Below, piece by piece: positions 1 through 6,051 of a stretch of DNA of 6,051 bases. A model generated the notes under the pieces. It worked only from the letters and a program-made list of their open reading frames with translations, did no database searches and was not told the DNA's origin. Source of the stretch: Candidatus Poribacteria bacterium. GTDB taxonomy: Bacteria; Poribacteria; WGA-4E; UBA9662. A program made the translations under genes and the position numbers. The stretch is taken from the NCBI GenBank assembly GCA_002697225.1, contig NZUQ01000017.1:5001-11051 (forward strand), written 5' to 3'. Numbering within the stretch: the first letter of the stretch is position 1; the number at the start of each line of letters is the position of its first letter.

Positions 1-39
1 AATTACAGAAGATATTACTAAAGTTAAGGCAACTAAGTT

Positions 40-370
40 TTAAGCTAGCAAATATGGCGGACTGTTCTTACCTATGCCTTCAAAACTTGAGGTAGAATTG
101 ATTTCGTAAATACTGTGAACATTATTACTCTCAACATCAAATCCATGTCTCCTATATCCAATGTGTGATATTAATCTGGTTCCTTCTAAAGGTGGTAACT
201 CCATCCTTTTTCAATATCATTGACCTCACTTCTGTTATCCCAGGTGATTTTGGTGTTTAAATCTCTGTCCGCTTTTGCCCTCGACATAGATGTCCTACCA
301 TTCTGCCACCAATTGCGGTAAATTCTTATCTTCCATATGGTCCAATTTAGCCTCTTATATGGTAACAATT
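40..370 (-). other. Gene-free stretch with possible decayed coding remnant, unrecognised
   Basis: No intact gene is visible here. Two overlapping minus-strand open frames have protein-like composition. One (368 to 186) ends in a segment reading WDNRSEVNDIEKGWSYHL. The other (ATG at 204, stop at 42-40, 54 codons) begins MELPPLEGTRLISHIGYRR and lies in a different frame, starting just where the first stops. A third frame around 270-300 reads DIYVEGKSGQRF between stops. Protein-like text hopping between frames on one strand is what a frameshifted relic looks like, and two clear relics of this type lie further right in the window. I do not recognise the family, neither piece has a convincing ribosome site, and chance open frames in AT-rich DNA remain quite possible. 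Confidence 0.28.
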
Positions 371-382
371 TTTTTGTTTATT

Positions 383-417
383 AAGTAAACGAAGCTTAGT
401 TTGGTTACGCTTTACTT
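383..417. repeat. Inverted repeat, 7-bp arms
   Basis: AAGTAAA at 383-389 is complementary to TTTACTT at 411-417. An adjacent CG/CG pairing on the inside is offset by one bulged base, and about 16 bases remain in the loop. A competing pairing of GTAAC (362-366) with GTTAC (404-408) is also possible. There is no T-tract after the 3' arm, so it does not look like a terminator. Short AT-rich arms like these can arise by chance. Confidence 0.3.
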
Positions 418-422
418 GGTGT

Positions 423-464
423 AGTTGTTGGCTTTTTCTCATTTTTGCCGCGACTTCAACAACT
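423..464. repeat. Inverted repeat, 8-bp perfect arms
   Basis: AGTTGTTG at 423-430 is perfectly complementary to CAACAACT at 457-464, with a possible extra G-U pair inside and a loop of about 26 bases. It lies roughly 75-115 bases upstream of the LpoB-like start codon. It could be a regulator binding site or a transcript hairpin, but the long loop makes a stable terminator unlikely and no function can be read from the sequence. Confidence 0.35.
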
Positions 465-526
465 TCTTACATTTACACTCCTTGCTATATCATAAATGAT
501 CCTTTCCTTAATTATTTAATAAAATC

Positions 527-532
527 AGGAGA
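527..532 (+). promoter_or_regulatory. Shine-Dalgarno site of the LpoB-like gene
   Basis: AGGAGA lies five bases before the ATG at 538. It is a strong, well spaced ribosome site and fixes this ATG as the start in preference to the internal ATG at codon 6, which has no such site. Confidence 0.8.
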
Positions 533-537
533 ATATC

Positions 538-1158
538 ATGAAACAGAAAAAAATGTCCTATTGGTCAGTAATGAGCTCGCTGGTTGTGTTGATCATTTGT
601 GTTGCATGCAGTTCCAAAAAGATTGTGGAGCGCATTGAAGCAGATACGACCATTGACCTTTCGGGGCGGTGGAACGATACAGATTCCCGTCAGGTCTCCG
701 AAGCGATGATCATAGACTGTTTAAATCATTCGTGGATTACCAATCACGCCACTAATTCCGGAGGTGAAAAGCCTGTTGTCATTGTCGGGGCAATTCGCAA
801 CCGGAGTATGGAGCATGTTGCCATCAGTGCGTTTATCAATGATATCGAACGCGCTTTTATCAATTCTGGGCGAGTTTCCATAGTTGCAAGCGCAACAGAA
901 CGAGATGAAATTCGTGCAGAGAAAGAGGATCAGAGAGTGTATTCAAGCCTCAAAACCATCAAAGAAATGGGGCTTGAATACGGAGCAGACTACATGATGA
1001 CCGGTGAAATAAACTCCATCGAGGACCGTGAAGGAGGGACACAGGTCACCTATTATCAGGTGGATTTGACTTTGACCAATATCGAGACAAACGAGAAAAT
1101 CTGGTTGGGACAAAAGAAGATCAAAAAAATCATCGAGCGCAAGCGAATTAGTTTCTAG
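538..1158 (+). CDS. LpoB-family lipoprotein (penicillin-binding-protein activator LpoB-like)
   Basis: This 206-residue protein begins with a lipoprotein signal: basic MKQKK, a hydrophobic stretch at about 11-23, and a lipobox-like CVAC with the lipidated Cys at 24. The Cys at the -3 position is unusual, since Leu is the norm. The mature part matches the LpoB fold family: DLSGRWNDTDS (40-50), KPVVIVGAIRNRSMEHV (78-94), FINDIERAFINSGRVSIVAS (99-118), GADYMMTGEINSIED (149-163) and a Lys-rich end after NEKIWLGQKKIKK (185-197). In Enterobacteria, LpoB is an outer-membrane lipoprotein that crosses the periplasm to activate the peptidoglycan synthase PBP1b, and its usual length is close to this one. 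No PBP gene is in view and such homologues are widespread outside Enterobacteria, so the PBP-activator role is inferred from family only. The next gene, another lipoprotein, follows on the same strand, probably in one operon. The gene is intact. Confidence 0.85.
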   Translation: MKQKKMSYWSVMSSLVVLIICVACSSKKIVERIEADTTIDLSGRWNDTDSRQVSEAMIIDCLNHSWITNHATNSGGEKPVVIVGAIRNRSMEHVAISAFINDIERAFINSGRVSIVASATERDEIRAEKEDQRVYSSLKTIKEMGLEYGADYMMTGEINSIEDREGGTQVTYYQVDLTLTNIETNEKIWLGQKKIKKIIERKRISF

Positions 1159-1261
1159 CTATCGGTTCATGACACCGCAATTTTCTCAACGCTCAGCAGT
1201 TTCAACAAAGCGAGTTCGTGTTTCACCCAGATCACTGAATGGGACATACTACCGGTCACTG

Positions 1262-2713
1262 ATGTTGCATCCATATAGGCGAAGCGCTTGGATTCTACGT
1301 TTTCTACCTCTCCTGCTTTTTCTTTTGATGGGGTGTAACCATTACAGCATGCATCGGGTACGCCTTGCATTTCAAGAAGGAAGATTTGACGATGCACTAC
1401 AGCAACTTGATAAAGCTGCTACGGGAAAAAAACAGCTTCCCTACTTGTTTGAGTATGCTCTGATTGCTCACTACGCAAACCATTTTGAAGAGAGTAATCG
1501 GATATTTGAACAAGCGGAGATATTAGCCGAAGATCTTTACACCAAAAGCTTTTCGCGGGAAGCCGCATCGTTGCTAACTTCAGATAACATTCTTCCATAT
1601 TCAGGTACGCGCCACGAAAGATTTCTCGCCCACTATTATCGCATTCTCAACTATGTTTATCTGAATCTTCAAGATGACATCCTGGTAGAGTGTCGACGAG
1701 CTGAACGACTTCGCCAACACTACGCAGATGAAGACTCTACTTACAATTTTGCGGGATCGGCATTTCTTGACTATTTATCAGGTATTCTCTACGAATGGAC
1801 TGGTGACTGGAATGATGCCTATATAGCTTATCGTTGGGCAGAAGCTGGATATCAACGGTATGGGGAACCTCTCGGCATTTCATTACCAATGGACATCGGA
1901 CATGCATTAGTTCGACTATCCCGTTTTTTGGGCTTCGACCAGGAAGCTAAACGCTATACACAGCTTTATGGTGAACCGCCTCAACATCCTCCAGGTTCAG
2001 GAGAACTTATTCTTATTTATGAAAGTGGGTTTGTACCACCGAAAATTGAAGAGGAACTCTTTTTTCCCATTTTTAAGACAGATCCATTCATACATAAAGA
2101 AGAGGCAAATGAAGACGACATTTGGGAATTTGCTGATATCGTTGTGCATAGACAAAATACTAAGTATGACGAAGCTGAATTAGAATATCTTATGCGGTTA
2201 GCTATTCCTGCTTACGTCTCAAACCGTCCTCGCTTGATAGGAGTTAAAGCAGAAGTTAAGCATTTCGGCGGAACTCGGGTGCAAAGGAGACTCGATGAAA
2301 TCTCTAATCGAGGGTCGGAGGCAGATAATTTTCAGGTTCGTGGTGTATTAGTAGAAGATATCGAGGGCTCAGTCCTGGCGACATTTGATTCCGAACAGGA
2401 AATGATTCTTCTTCGTACCGTGGTACGCACTATACTTAAGTATCTTGCTTTTTATAGCGTAGCTAAAGAAGATGAGTTTGTTGGAAGTTTAGTCAATTTC
2501 CTTAACGTGGCCTCAGAGAAGGCAGATACCCGCTCATGGGAAACATTACCAAATCAGATTTTTCTGGTACGGATGTCTTTGCCTGCGGGGATACATAATG
2601 TCACGCTCTCATTTTTGGATGTGGATGGCAATTGGATACGAACGGAAACACTATCAGATGTGGACATCAAAGCAAATGGAAAGACGTTTCTGAACTACCG
2701 CACGTTTGAGTGA
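1262..2713 (+). CDS. COG3014-type TPR-like lipoprotein of unknown function
   Basis: From the ATG at 1262 this is 483 residues. I chose that start because it gives a normal lipoprotein signal: MLHPYRRSAWILR, the hydrophobic run FLPLLLFLLMG, and Cys25 in LMGC. The frame is open back to an ATG at 1169 (514 residues), but that would put 31 unneeded residues before the signal, and neither start has a strong ribosome site. The mature N-terminal half is helical and TPR-like: FQEGRFDDALQQLDKA, PYSGTRHERFLAHYY at about 112-126, YLSGILYEWTGDWNDAYIAY at about 171-190. The second half has ELILIYESGFVPPKIE at about 248-263 and a C-terminal RSWETLPNQIFLVRM near 424-438 followed by a beta-rich tail. This pattern matches the uncharacterised COG3014 lipoproteins, which in other bacteria also lie beside LpoB-like genes. 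An envelope role, perhaps as a scaffold with the upstream lipoprotein, is inference. The gene ends in TGA and appears intact. Confidence 0.8.
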   Translation: MLHPYRRSAWILRFLPLLLFLLMGCNHYSMHRVRLAFQEGRFDDALQQLDKAATGKKQLPYLFEYALIAHYANHFEESNRIFEQAEILAEDLYTKSFSREAASLLTSDNILPYSGTRHERFLAHYYRILNYVYLNLQDDILVECRRAERLRQHYADEDSTYNFAGSAFLDYLSGILYEWTGDWNDAYIAYRWAEAGYQRYGEPLGISLPMDIGHALVRLSRFLGFDQEAKRYTQLYGEPPQHPPGSGELILIYESGFVPPKIEEELFFPIFKTDPFIHKEEANEDDIWEFADIVVHRQNTKYDEAELEYLMRLAIPAYVSNRPRLIGVKAEVKHFGGTRVQRRLDEISNRGSEADNFQVRGVLVEDIEGSVLATFDSEQEMILLRTVVRTILKYLAFYSVAKEDEFVGSLVNFLNVASEKADTRSWETLPNQIFLVRMSLPAGIHNVTLSFLDVDGNWIRTETLSDVDIKANGKTFLNYRTFE

Positions 2714-2859
2714 CTCTTGTGTGATATGCGAAGTTCAATGAGCAATCAACAGATGTCTTTTTGGGATGTTGGATCTTGTTTAAACCGATGAAACGAATTC
2801 CCCAAACCCGAATCTTTTTCGAGTTGAAGTTAATTCTAAGAAAAAAATCTACAGGAACT
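2714..2859. other. Intergenic region between converging units
   Basis: This gap lies between the end of the lipoprotein operon (+) and the last recognisable piece of the DapA-family relic (-). The missing C-terminal third of that relic would be expected here, but I could not read any family motif in it. No GC-rich hairpin followed by a T-run, hence no convincing rho-independent terminator for either side, is visible. Confidence 0.4.
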
Positions 2860-3422
2860 ACGACTCGAGAGAGTGCATATAACAGGTAGACACCTCCCCG
2901 ACCACCCATACCCCCTTTGCACGAACCTCCAGCGCAGTTGTTTGACTAATTCGCTATGGTTCTGGCATTATTCTTCCTTAATGCATTCAACCTGTTCTAG
3001 TTCACTACAGATGCGAGCTAACAATTCCGGTGTCATCGATGTACCAATTGGACAATCAAAATTCTGAATACATATGGGAATGGTTAAGACTAGCGACAAC
3101 ACTTGATAATAGCGGCAAAACCCATCGGCACCAACACACTGTGCGTGTTTTGCTAAAGATAAGGTTGGTATGACATGTCCAGATGTTACGGAAGCAACAA
3201 CCGGAATCTGACCACCACTTTCTGCTACTATGATTTCATCTATCTGCGCCACTCGTCATCAGATAGCGTATCGAATTCACTGGCATTAAGTCGGGCCAAC
3301 TAATCCGTGTACATCAGCCTGAATGCAAAAATGTACAATTTTAGTCCCGATTCGTCGATCTCACCATTCTCCTAAAAAGAGATGATAACAATTGCAAAGA
3401 TTCCACACCAAATTCGACTCAT
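2860..3422 (-). pseudogene. Decayed DapA / N-acetylneuraminate-lyase-family gene
   Basis: Read from the ATG at 3422 the family start is clear (MSRIWCGIFAIVIISF), then an amber stop at codon 17 (3374-3372), then ENGEIDESGL, matching the usual GIFxxxxTPFxxxGEID opening. A stretch near 3327-3285 reads on in another frame as QADVHGLVG before the original frame resumes as LNASEFDTLSDDEWR. A further frameshift near 3246 leads into the longest readable piece: GGQIPVVASVTSGHVIPTLS, CVGADGF, IPICIQNFDCPIGTSMTPEL, CIKEE. Between GADGF and the helix before IPICIQN about 16 codons are missing, including the PPY block that supplies the catalytic Tyr. The Schiff-base Lys (IKEE) remains. After a stop at 2970-2968 the relic continues in new frames as MPEP, RIS and KGGMGGRGGVYLL (to about 2863), and then fades. 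Family members are pyruvate-dependent aldolases or dehydratases of about 300 residues. It follows the membrane protein gene by 46 bases. Confidence 0.85.
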
Positions 3423-3427
3423 TATTA

Positions 3428-3432
3428 CCTCC
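3428..3432 (-). promoter_or_regulatory. Surviving Shine-Dalgarno site of the DapA-family relic
   Basis: On the minus strand GGAGG stands five bases before the ATG at 3422-3420. It is an excellent ribosome site kept in front of a dead reading frame that now stops after 16 codons, and it supports this ATG as the original start of the gene. Its closeness to the upstream membrane protein gene suggests the two were translated from one transcript. Confidence 0.6.
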
Positions 3433-3468
3433 AATCTATTAGGTTTCTCAAGCCTCATCCAAATTAAT

Positions 3469-5424
3469 CTAAGGCCAAAAGTTGTACATCTGTCTTTGGG
3501 TGATGATGCTGATCGAACTCCACAGCCCTCCGATGACAAAATCCCCCAGAATTAACCCAATGGCAAATCGGGTGAGATGTTGGGCCGAACTGAATCCACC
3601 AATTCTCAATACAGCCCATTTGATTAACCAACTGACTAACAAGCATGTCCATAGATAAGCCATTCCCCAGTCGCTAGAAATGACAAAGCCCACGGGATGG
3701 AAAGGCCACCATAAAAAACGGGTTCTCATAAATATCAACAATCCGGAAAAGAAAGCGCCCCAAATGATGGCCAATATGGCATAATAGTTTGGTTCTTTTG
3801 GATAGTACAACCATTGCTGTAAACCGCTATACACTCTTCGACCAAAACCGTAAGACCATCCACTGCCATTTAAAGCGCCATGTTGATAAAAGATATGCAG
3901 TATAACCCAAAACACCATCATAGCTCCAAACGCTGCGATGCCAACCAATGCGTAGTATAATCTTCTTGTATCAATTCCAGTTCGTCCAGCTAACTTAAAC
4001 CCTTCTAACTGATGTGGCATCGGGTGGCTGGTGAAACTTCTTATGAACCACCGATATAAACTGATAGAAACTAAATTACTTTTACCAAGCCAACGTGTAC
4101 CTAGCACATCAATGAGAACTTGATCTATCTGCATATTTTCCATAGCGTGTACAGGAAATCCAAGTTCCGCTCGCATCCGTGTAAGCACGATTATTATCAC
4201 CAAGTAAATGGAAAAAAAGATTGGAACCAACCAAAATGACATACCAATTCCCCAGGAAAACAAGCATAAAAATCCTAACCCGAATACTAAGCCTGACAAG
4301 GCAAATCGGTATGAAACAGGCTCATGACGATCTGTGTCGCTTTTTTCGTATGCCGTTTTGATCACATTTTTTAAATAGTTCAGGTTAAACAATAACAAGG
4401 TCAAAAACAGACCGATTGCCGCTCCCAAACATTGACGGTCTATGTAAGGGAAGCCCGGCAATTTTGTCAGGCCAATGGTACTTGATAAAACCAGTTGCGC
4501 TTTATAAAAAAGAAAAAAGATCCAGCTTGAAAGAGATAGATCTAAAGGCATTAACAGCCCTAACCCAATAACAAAAGGATAGAAAGAGACGCTGATCCGT
4601 CCAATCTCGTTCCAAGGTTTTTCGGTAAATAGATGACCGAATCCTTGCCAACCACCAATGCGCTTAATAGGTATCTCTGGCAAGCTAGGAATCAAAAAAC
4701 TCACGCCATTAAAAATGCCAATCAAGGCAGAAGTACAAAATCCAATCCACACAATTCGGCAAGAAAAAAATGATCCTGTTTGAGTAATAAACCGATATGG
4801 AAGTTGGGCAATAGGATATGACAGATGTTCATGCTCGATCCACTGTTTTCTAATGATGGTATTGATGCACAACATCATAAAGATCAAAACGGTGACAAAT
4901 AATGACCAATACAGCGTAGGCTGAATCCAGGCTATGAGATGTTGAGCAAGATAAAACGTCGAATCACCTTGATAATAACCAGCCAAGACATCCTTATCCC
5001 GAACTGTCAACCATGATGGCAGTTGATCCCAAAAAAGCTGGCGCCATTCGTTTTCTGGGGTATTGAACCAGAATGCATGTCCAACTGTCGTCACCAAAAT
5101 AGTCATCAAAGTTATCGAAGGCAGAGCGCAGGCGGCACTTAGCAAAATGTAGGTGGTCAATAATTCATTGGCTGTAAACAACTGGATGCTGGTAGATCTC
5201 TTCAATACGCTATTGAGGATGACCAGCAAAAACACAGTGAAAACAACATTATAAAATGGTACTGCATACGTATTTAAAGCGTATCCGACCAGTCCAACTT
5301 CGCCAACGATAATCCAATAATAGCTTAACGGAATCAGACAAATTGTGACTGCAACTGATTTCCAAGTCACACCGGTTTGCTTTGAAGTTGTCAATCTGGT
5401 TGTCAAAGATAAATTCGAATCCAT
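3469..5424 (-). CDS. Polytopic membrane protein, DUF6785/DUF6784-like putative transporter
   Basis: This intact 651-residue inner-membrane protein has roughly 13-14 hydrophobic segments, for example near 24-46, 52-74, 87-114, 168-192, 224-246, 279-320, 333-349, 374-412, 488-512, 546-566, 586-606 and 616-636. Recognisable blocks are FWFNTPENEWRQLFWDQLP (118-136), a long soluble loop to about 165, MLCINTIIRKQWIEHEHLSY (184-203), FTEKPWNEIG (266-275), SFYPFVIGLGLLMPLDLS (280-297), GFPYIDRQ (324-331), TRMRAELGFPVHAMEN (415-430), GFKLAGRTGI (475-484) and a separate C-terminal block with FLWWPFHPVGFVISSDWGM (570-588). From memory these match the DUF6785 plus DUF6784 architecture, a family of unknown substrate. 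The start at 5424 is the first ATG before the first membrane segment, but it lacks a clear Shine-Dalgarno site. A TATAAC hexamer at 5480-5475 is a weak promoter hint. Its neighbours are two dead sugar-acid-type enzyme genes on the same strand, suggesting import of a sugar acid or similar compound; this is inference. Confidence 0.8.
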   Translation of the reverse strand: MDSNLSLTTRLTTSKQTGVTWKSVAVTICLIPLSYYWIIVGEVGLVGYALNTYAVPFYNVVFTVFLLVILNSVLKRSTSIQLFTANELLTTYILLSAACALPSITLMTILVTTVGHAFWFNTPENEWRQLFWDQLPSWLTVRDKDVLAGYYQGDSTFYLAQHLIAWIQPTLYWSLFVTVLIFMMLCINTIIRKQWIEHEHLSYPIAQLPYRFITQTGSFFSCRIVWIGFCTSALIGIFNGVSFLIPSLPEIPIKRIGGWQGFGHLFTEKPWNEIGRISVSFYPFVIGLGLLMPLDLSLSSWIFFLFYKAQLVLSSTIGLTKLPGFPYIDRQCLGAAIGLFLTLLLFNLNYLKNVIKTAYEKSDTDRHEPVSYRFALSGLVFGLGFLCLFSWGIGMSFWLVPIFFSIYLVIIIVLTRMRAELGFPVHAMENMQIDQVLIDVLGTRWLGKSNLVSISLYRWFIRSFTSHPMPHQLEGFKLAGRTGIDTRRLYYALVGIAAFGAMMVFWVILHIFYQHGALNGSGWSYGFGRRVYSGLQQWLYYPKEPNYYAILAIIWGAFFSGLLIFMRTRFLWWPFHPVGFVISSDWGMAYLWTCLLVSWLIKWAVLRIGGFSSAQHLTRFAIGLILGDFVIGGLWSSISIITQRQMYNFWP

Positions 5425-5509
5425 TTCAATTTTTTGAGGTGATGGTAGTTTGTTACGGGAGAGGCTCAGTTCTCGTTATACGTTTCAGTTAATAATGAGC
5501 ATTTAAAGG
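5425..5509 (-). other. Gap between enolase-family relic and membrane protein gene
   Basis: This 85-base spacer shows no terminator. On the minus strand it contains TATAAC (5480-5475), about 50 bases upstream of the membrane protein start, but no good -35 hexamer at the right distance. TTGACC (5513-5508) is 27 bases too far up. A short inverted pairing GCTCA/TGAGC is present but weak. A promoter here is possible and would explain how the membrane protein gene could stay expressed after the upstream gene died. Confidence 0.25.
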
Positions 5510-6051
5510 TCAATAATCAATCACGGCATCCATGATTTTACTATAATCAGGTTCAACGCCCAAACCAATACCTACAGGGTTTGAAAAGTACCGTTCTGGT
5601 ATACTAAAGGTGACGTTAAATACTGGTTAGCTAACTTCACCAATTTTGGTTTATACCCCAGAAGATATAGATTAGGAATTGCTGCGCAGAGATGAATCGA
5701 AGTTGCAGTGCATATACCTAAACCGGTACTGGCGCGTGGTGCAACCTGTCGATGAAAAGCTTGTGCTAAGTCAACTACGGAAAGATATTCGCTCAGCCCG
5801 GTACGACCAACACCAGCTCGGATAACGTCCTCAGCTTCACGAATGAGAAGTTCACGGAATCGATAACGTGCTCGTTCGGCTTCGCCCAGTGCAACAGCTA
5901 CTCCGGTTTGCTGCCGCAACACTCGATGATCATCAATAGCCTCAGGTGCTAACGGATATTCAAAAAAGCGACATCCAAAGTCTGAAGATGCCTAGCTACG
6001 GAAATGGCATCTTGTAGCGAATAACGTCACATACCGTCATACAATAGAATC
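5510..6051 (-). pseudogene. Decayed enolase-superfamily (mandelate racemase/muconate lactonizing) gene, 3' half
   Basis: The right edge cuts this relic, and only the barrel part is present. It reads YDGM, an in-frame TGA (6029-6027), then RYSLQDAISVARHLQTLDVA; then a one-base loss in a T6 run (5967-5962) shifts the frame into FEYPLAPEAIDDHRVLRQQT, VAVALGEAERARYRFREL, DVIRAGVGRTGLSEYL, QVAPRASTGLGICTATSI and LVYQNGTFQ. A TAG at 5574-5572 closes that frame, and the family-like tail NPVGIGLGVEPDYSKIMDAV continues in another frame to TGA at 5512-5510. Metal-ligand Glu residues survive in FEYP and ALGE. The expected QPD motif reads RAG and the expected VAPH reads VAPR, so both halves of the catalytic His-Asp dyad are gone. 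Living relatives abstract an alpha proton from acid sugars, often as dehydratases. The substrate of this one cannot be told. It lies 85 bases upstream of the membrane protein gene. Confidence 0.85.

Larger units (their letters stand above)
371..537 (+). promoter_or_regulatory. AT-rich upstream region of the lipoprotein operon
   Basis: This non-coding segment precedes the LpoB-like gene and presumably contains its promoter. A weak sigma70-like pair could be TTCTTA (464-469) with TATATC (486-491), spaced by 16 bases, but neither hexamer is a close match and the call is tentative. Two inverted repeats lie upstream of that pair (383-417 and 423-464). The segment ends in a clear Shine-Dalgarno site. 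No riboswitch or operator that I know is recognisable. Confidence 0.35.

Noticed and set aside
2811..2851. TTTTTC / GAAAAA pairing as a bidirectional terminator
   Set aside because: The stem is only about six A-T-rich pairs with a loop of about 20 bases and no GC core, so it is not a credible intrinsic terminator.
2667..2909. Minus-strand 80-codon open frame
   Set aside because: Only its first part (MGGRGGVYLL) is meaningful, as the displaced C-terminal piece of the DapA-family relic. The rest is non-coding and runs into the antisense of the lipoprotein gene.
2873..3067. Plus-strand 64-codon open frame
   Set aside because: It is antisense to the DapA-family relic, has no ribosome site, and its translation resembles no protein family.
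2968..3252. A stand-alone 94-residue protein from the ATG at 3252
   Set aside because: It lacks the N-terminal part and the PPY block of the DapA family, and family-like sequence lies on both sides in other frames. It is a fragment of the relic.
5572..5922. A stand-alone 116-residue protein from the GTG at 5922
   Set aside because: Clear family homology continues upstream of the GTG (FEYPLAPEAIDDHR) and downstream of the stop in another frame, so this is only the longest open piece of a relic.
6027..6029. TGA in the enolase-family gene as a recoded sense codon (Trp or selenocysteine)
   Set aside because: The intact COG3014-type gene ends in TGA and the membrane protein uses TGG for Trp, so a standard code is likely. 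The same gene also has two frameshifts and lost catalytic residues, which recoding would not explain.

Overview
The window reads as an accessory stretch of a moderately AT-rich bacterial chromosome. The best guess for the organism is a Candidatus Poribacteria-like or related PVC/Armatimonadota-type bacterium. This rests on recalled distribution of the gene types: a large membrane protein resembling the DUF6785/DUF6784 family, an enolase-superfamily (mandelate racemase/muconate lactonizing) gene and a DapA-family gene side by side. No phylogenetic marker is present, so the assignment is inference.

Layout: positions 1-370 hold no intact gene. The minus strand there has two short overlapping open frames that may be remnants of a decayed protein gene. 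Positions 371-537 are AT-rich upstream sequence with two inverted repeats and a good Shine-Dalgarno site. Positions 538-2713 (+) carry two outer-membrane-type lipoprotein genes in tandem: an LpoB-family lipoprotein and a COG3014-type TPR-like lipoprotein. They probably form an operon with a cell-envelope role. From 2860 to the right edge everything is on the minus strand. In transcription order it is a decayed enolase-superfamily gene (5510 to beyond 6051), an intact 651-residue polytopic membrane protein (3469-5424), and a decayed, internally deleted DapA/N-acetylneuraminate-lyase-family gene (2860-3422).

How the parts fit: enolase-superfamily acid-sugar dehydratases and DapA-superfamily aldolases or dehydratases often act in succession in sugar-acid breakdown. 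The minus-strand set therefore looks like a former uptake-and-catabolism module in which both enzymes have been lost and only the putative transporter is still open. Both enzyme relics carry stops and frameshifts as well as loss of catalytic residues, so they are real decay rather than only base-calling errors. I saw no RNA gene, CRISPR array, insertion sequence or convincing terminator. I found no clear evidence of a new kind of system; the orphaned transporter between two dead enzymes and the lipoprotein pair are the points most worth checking.
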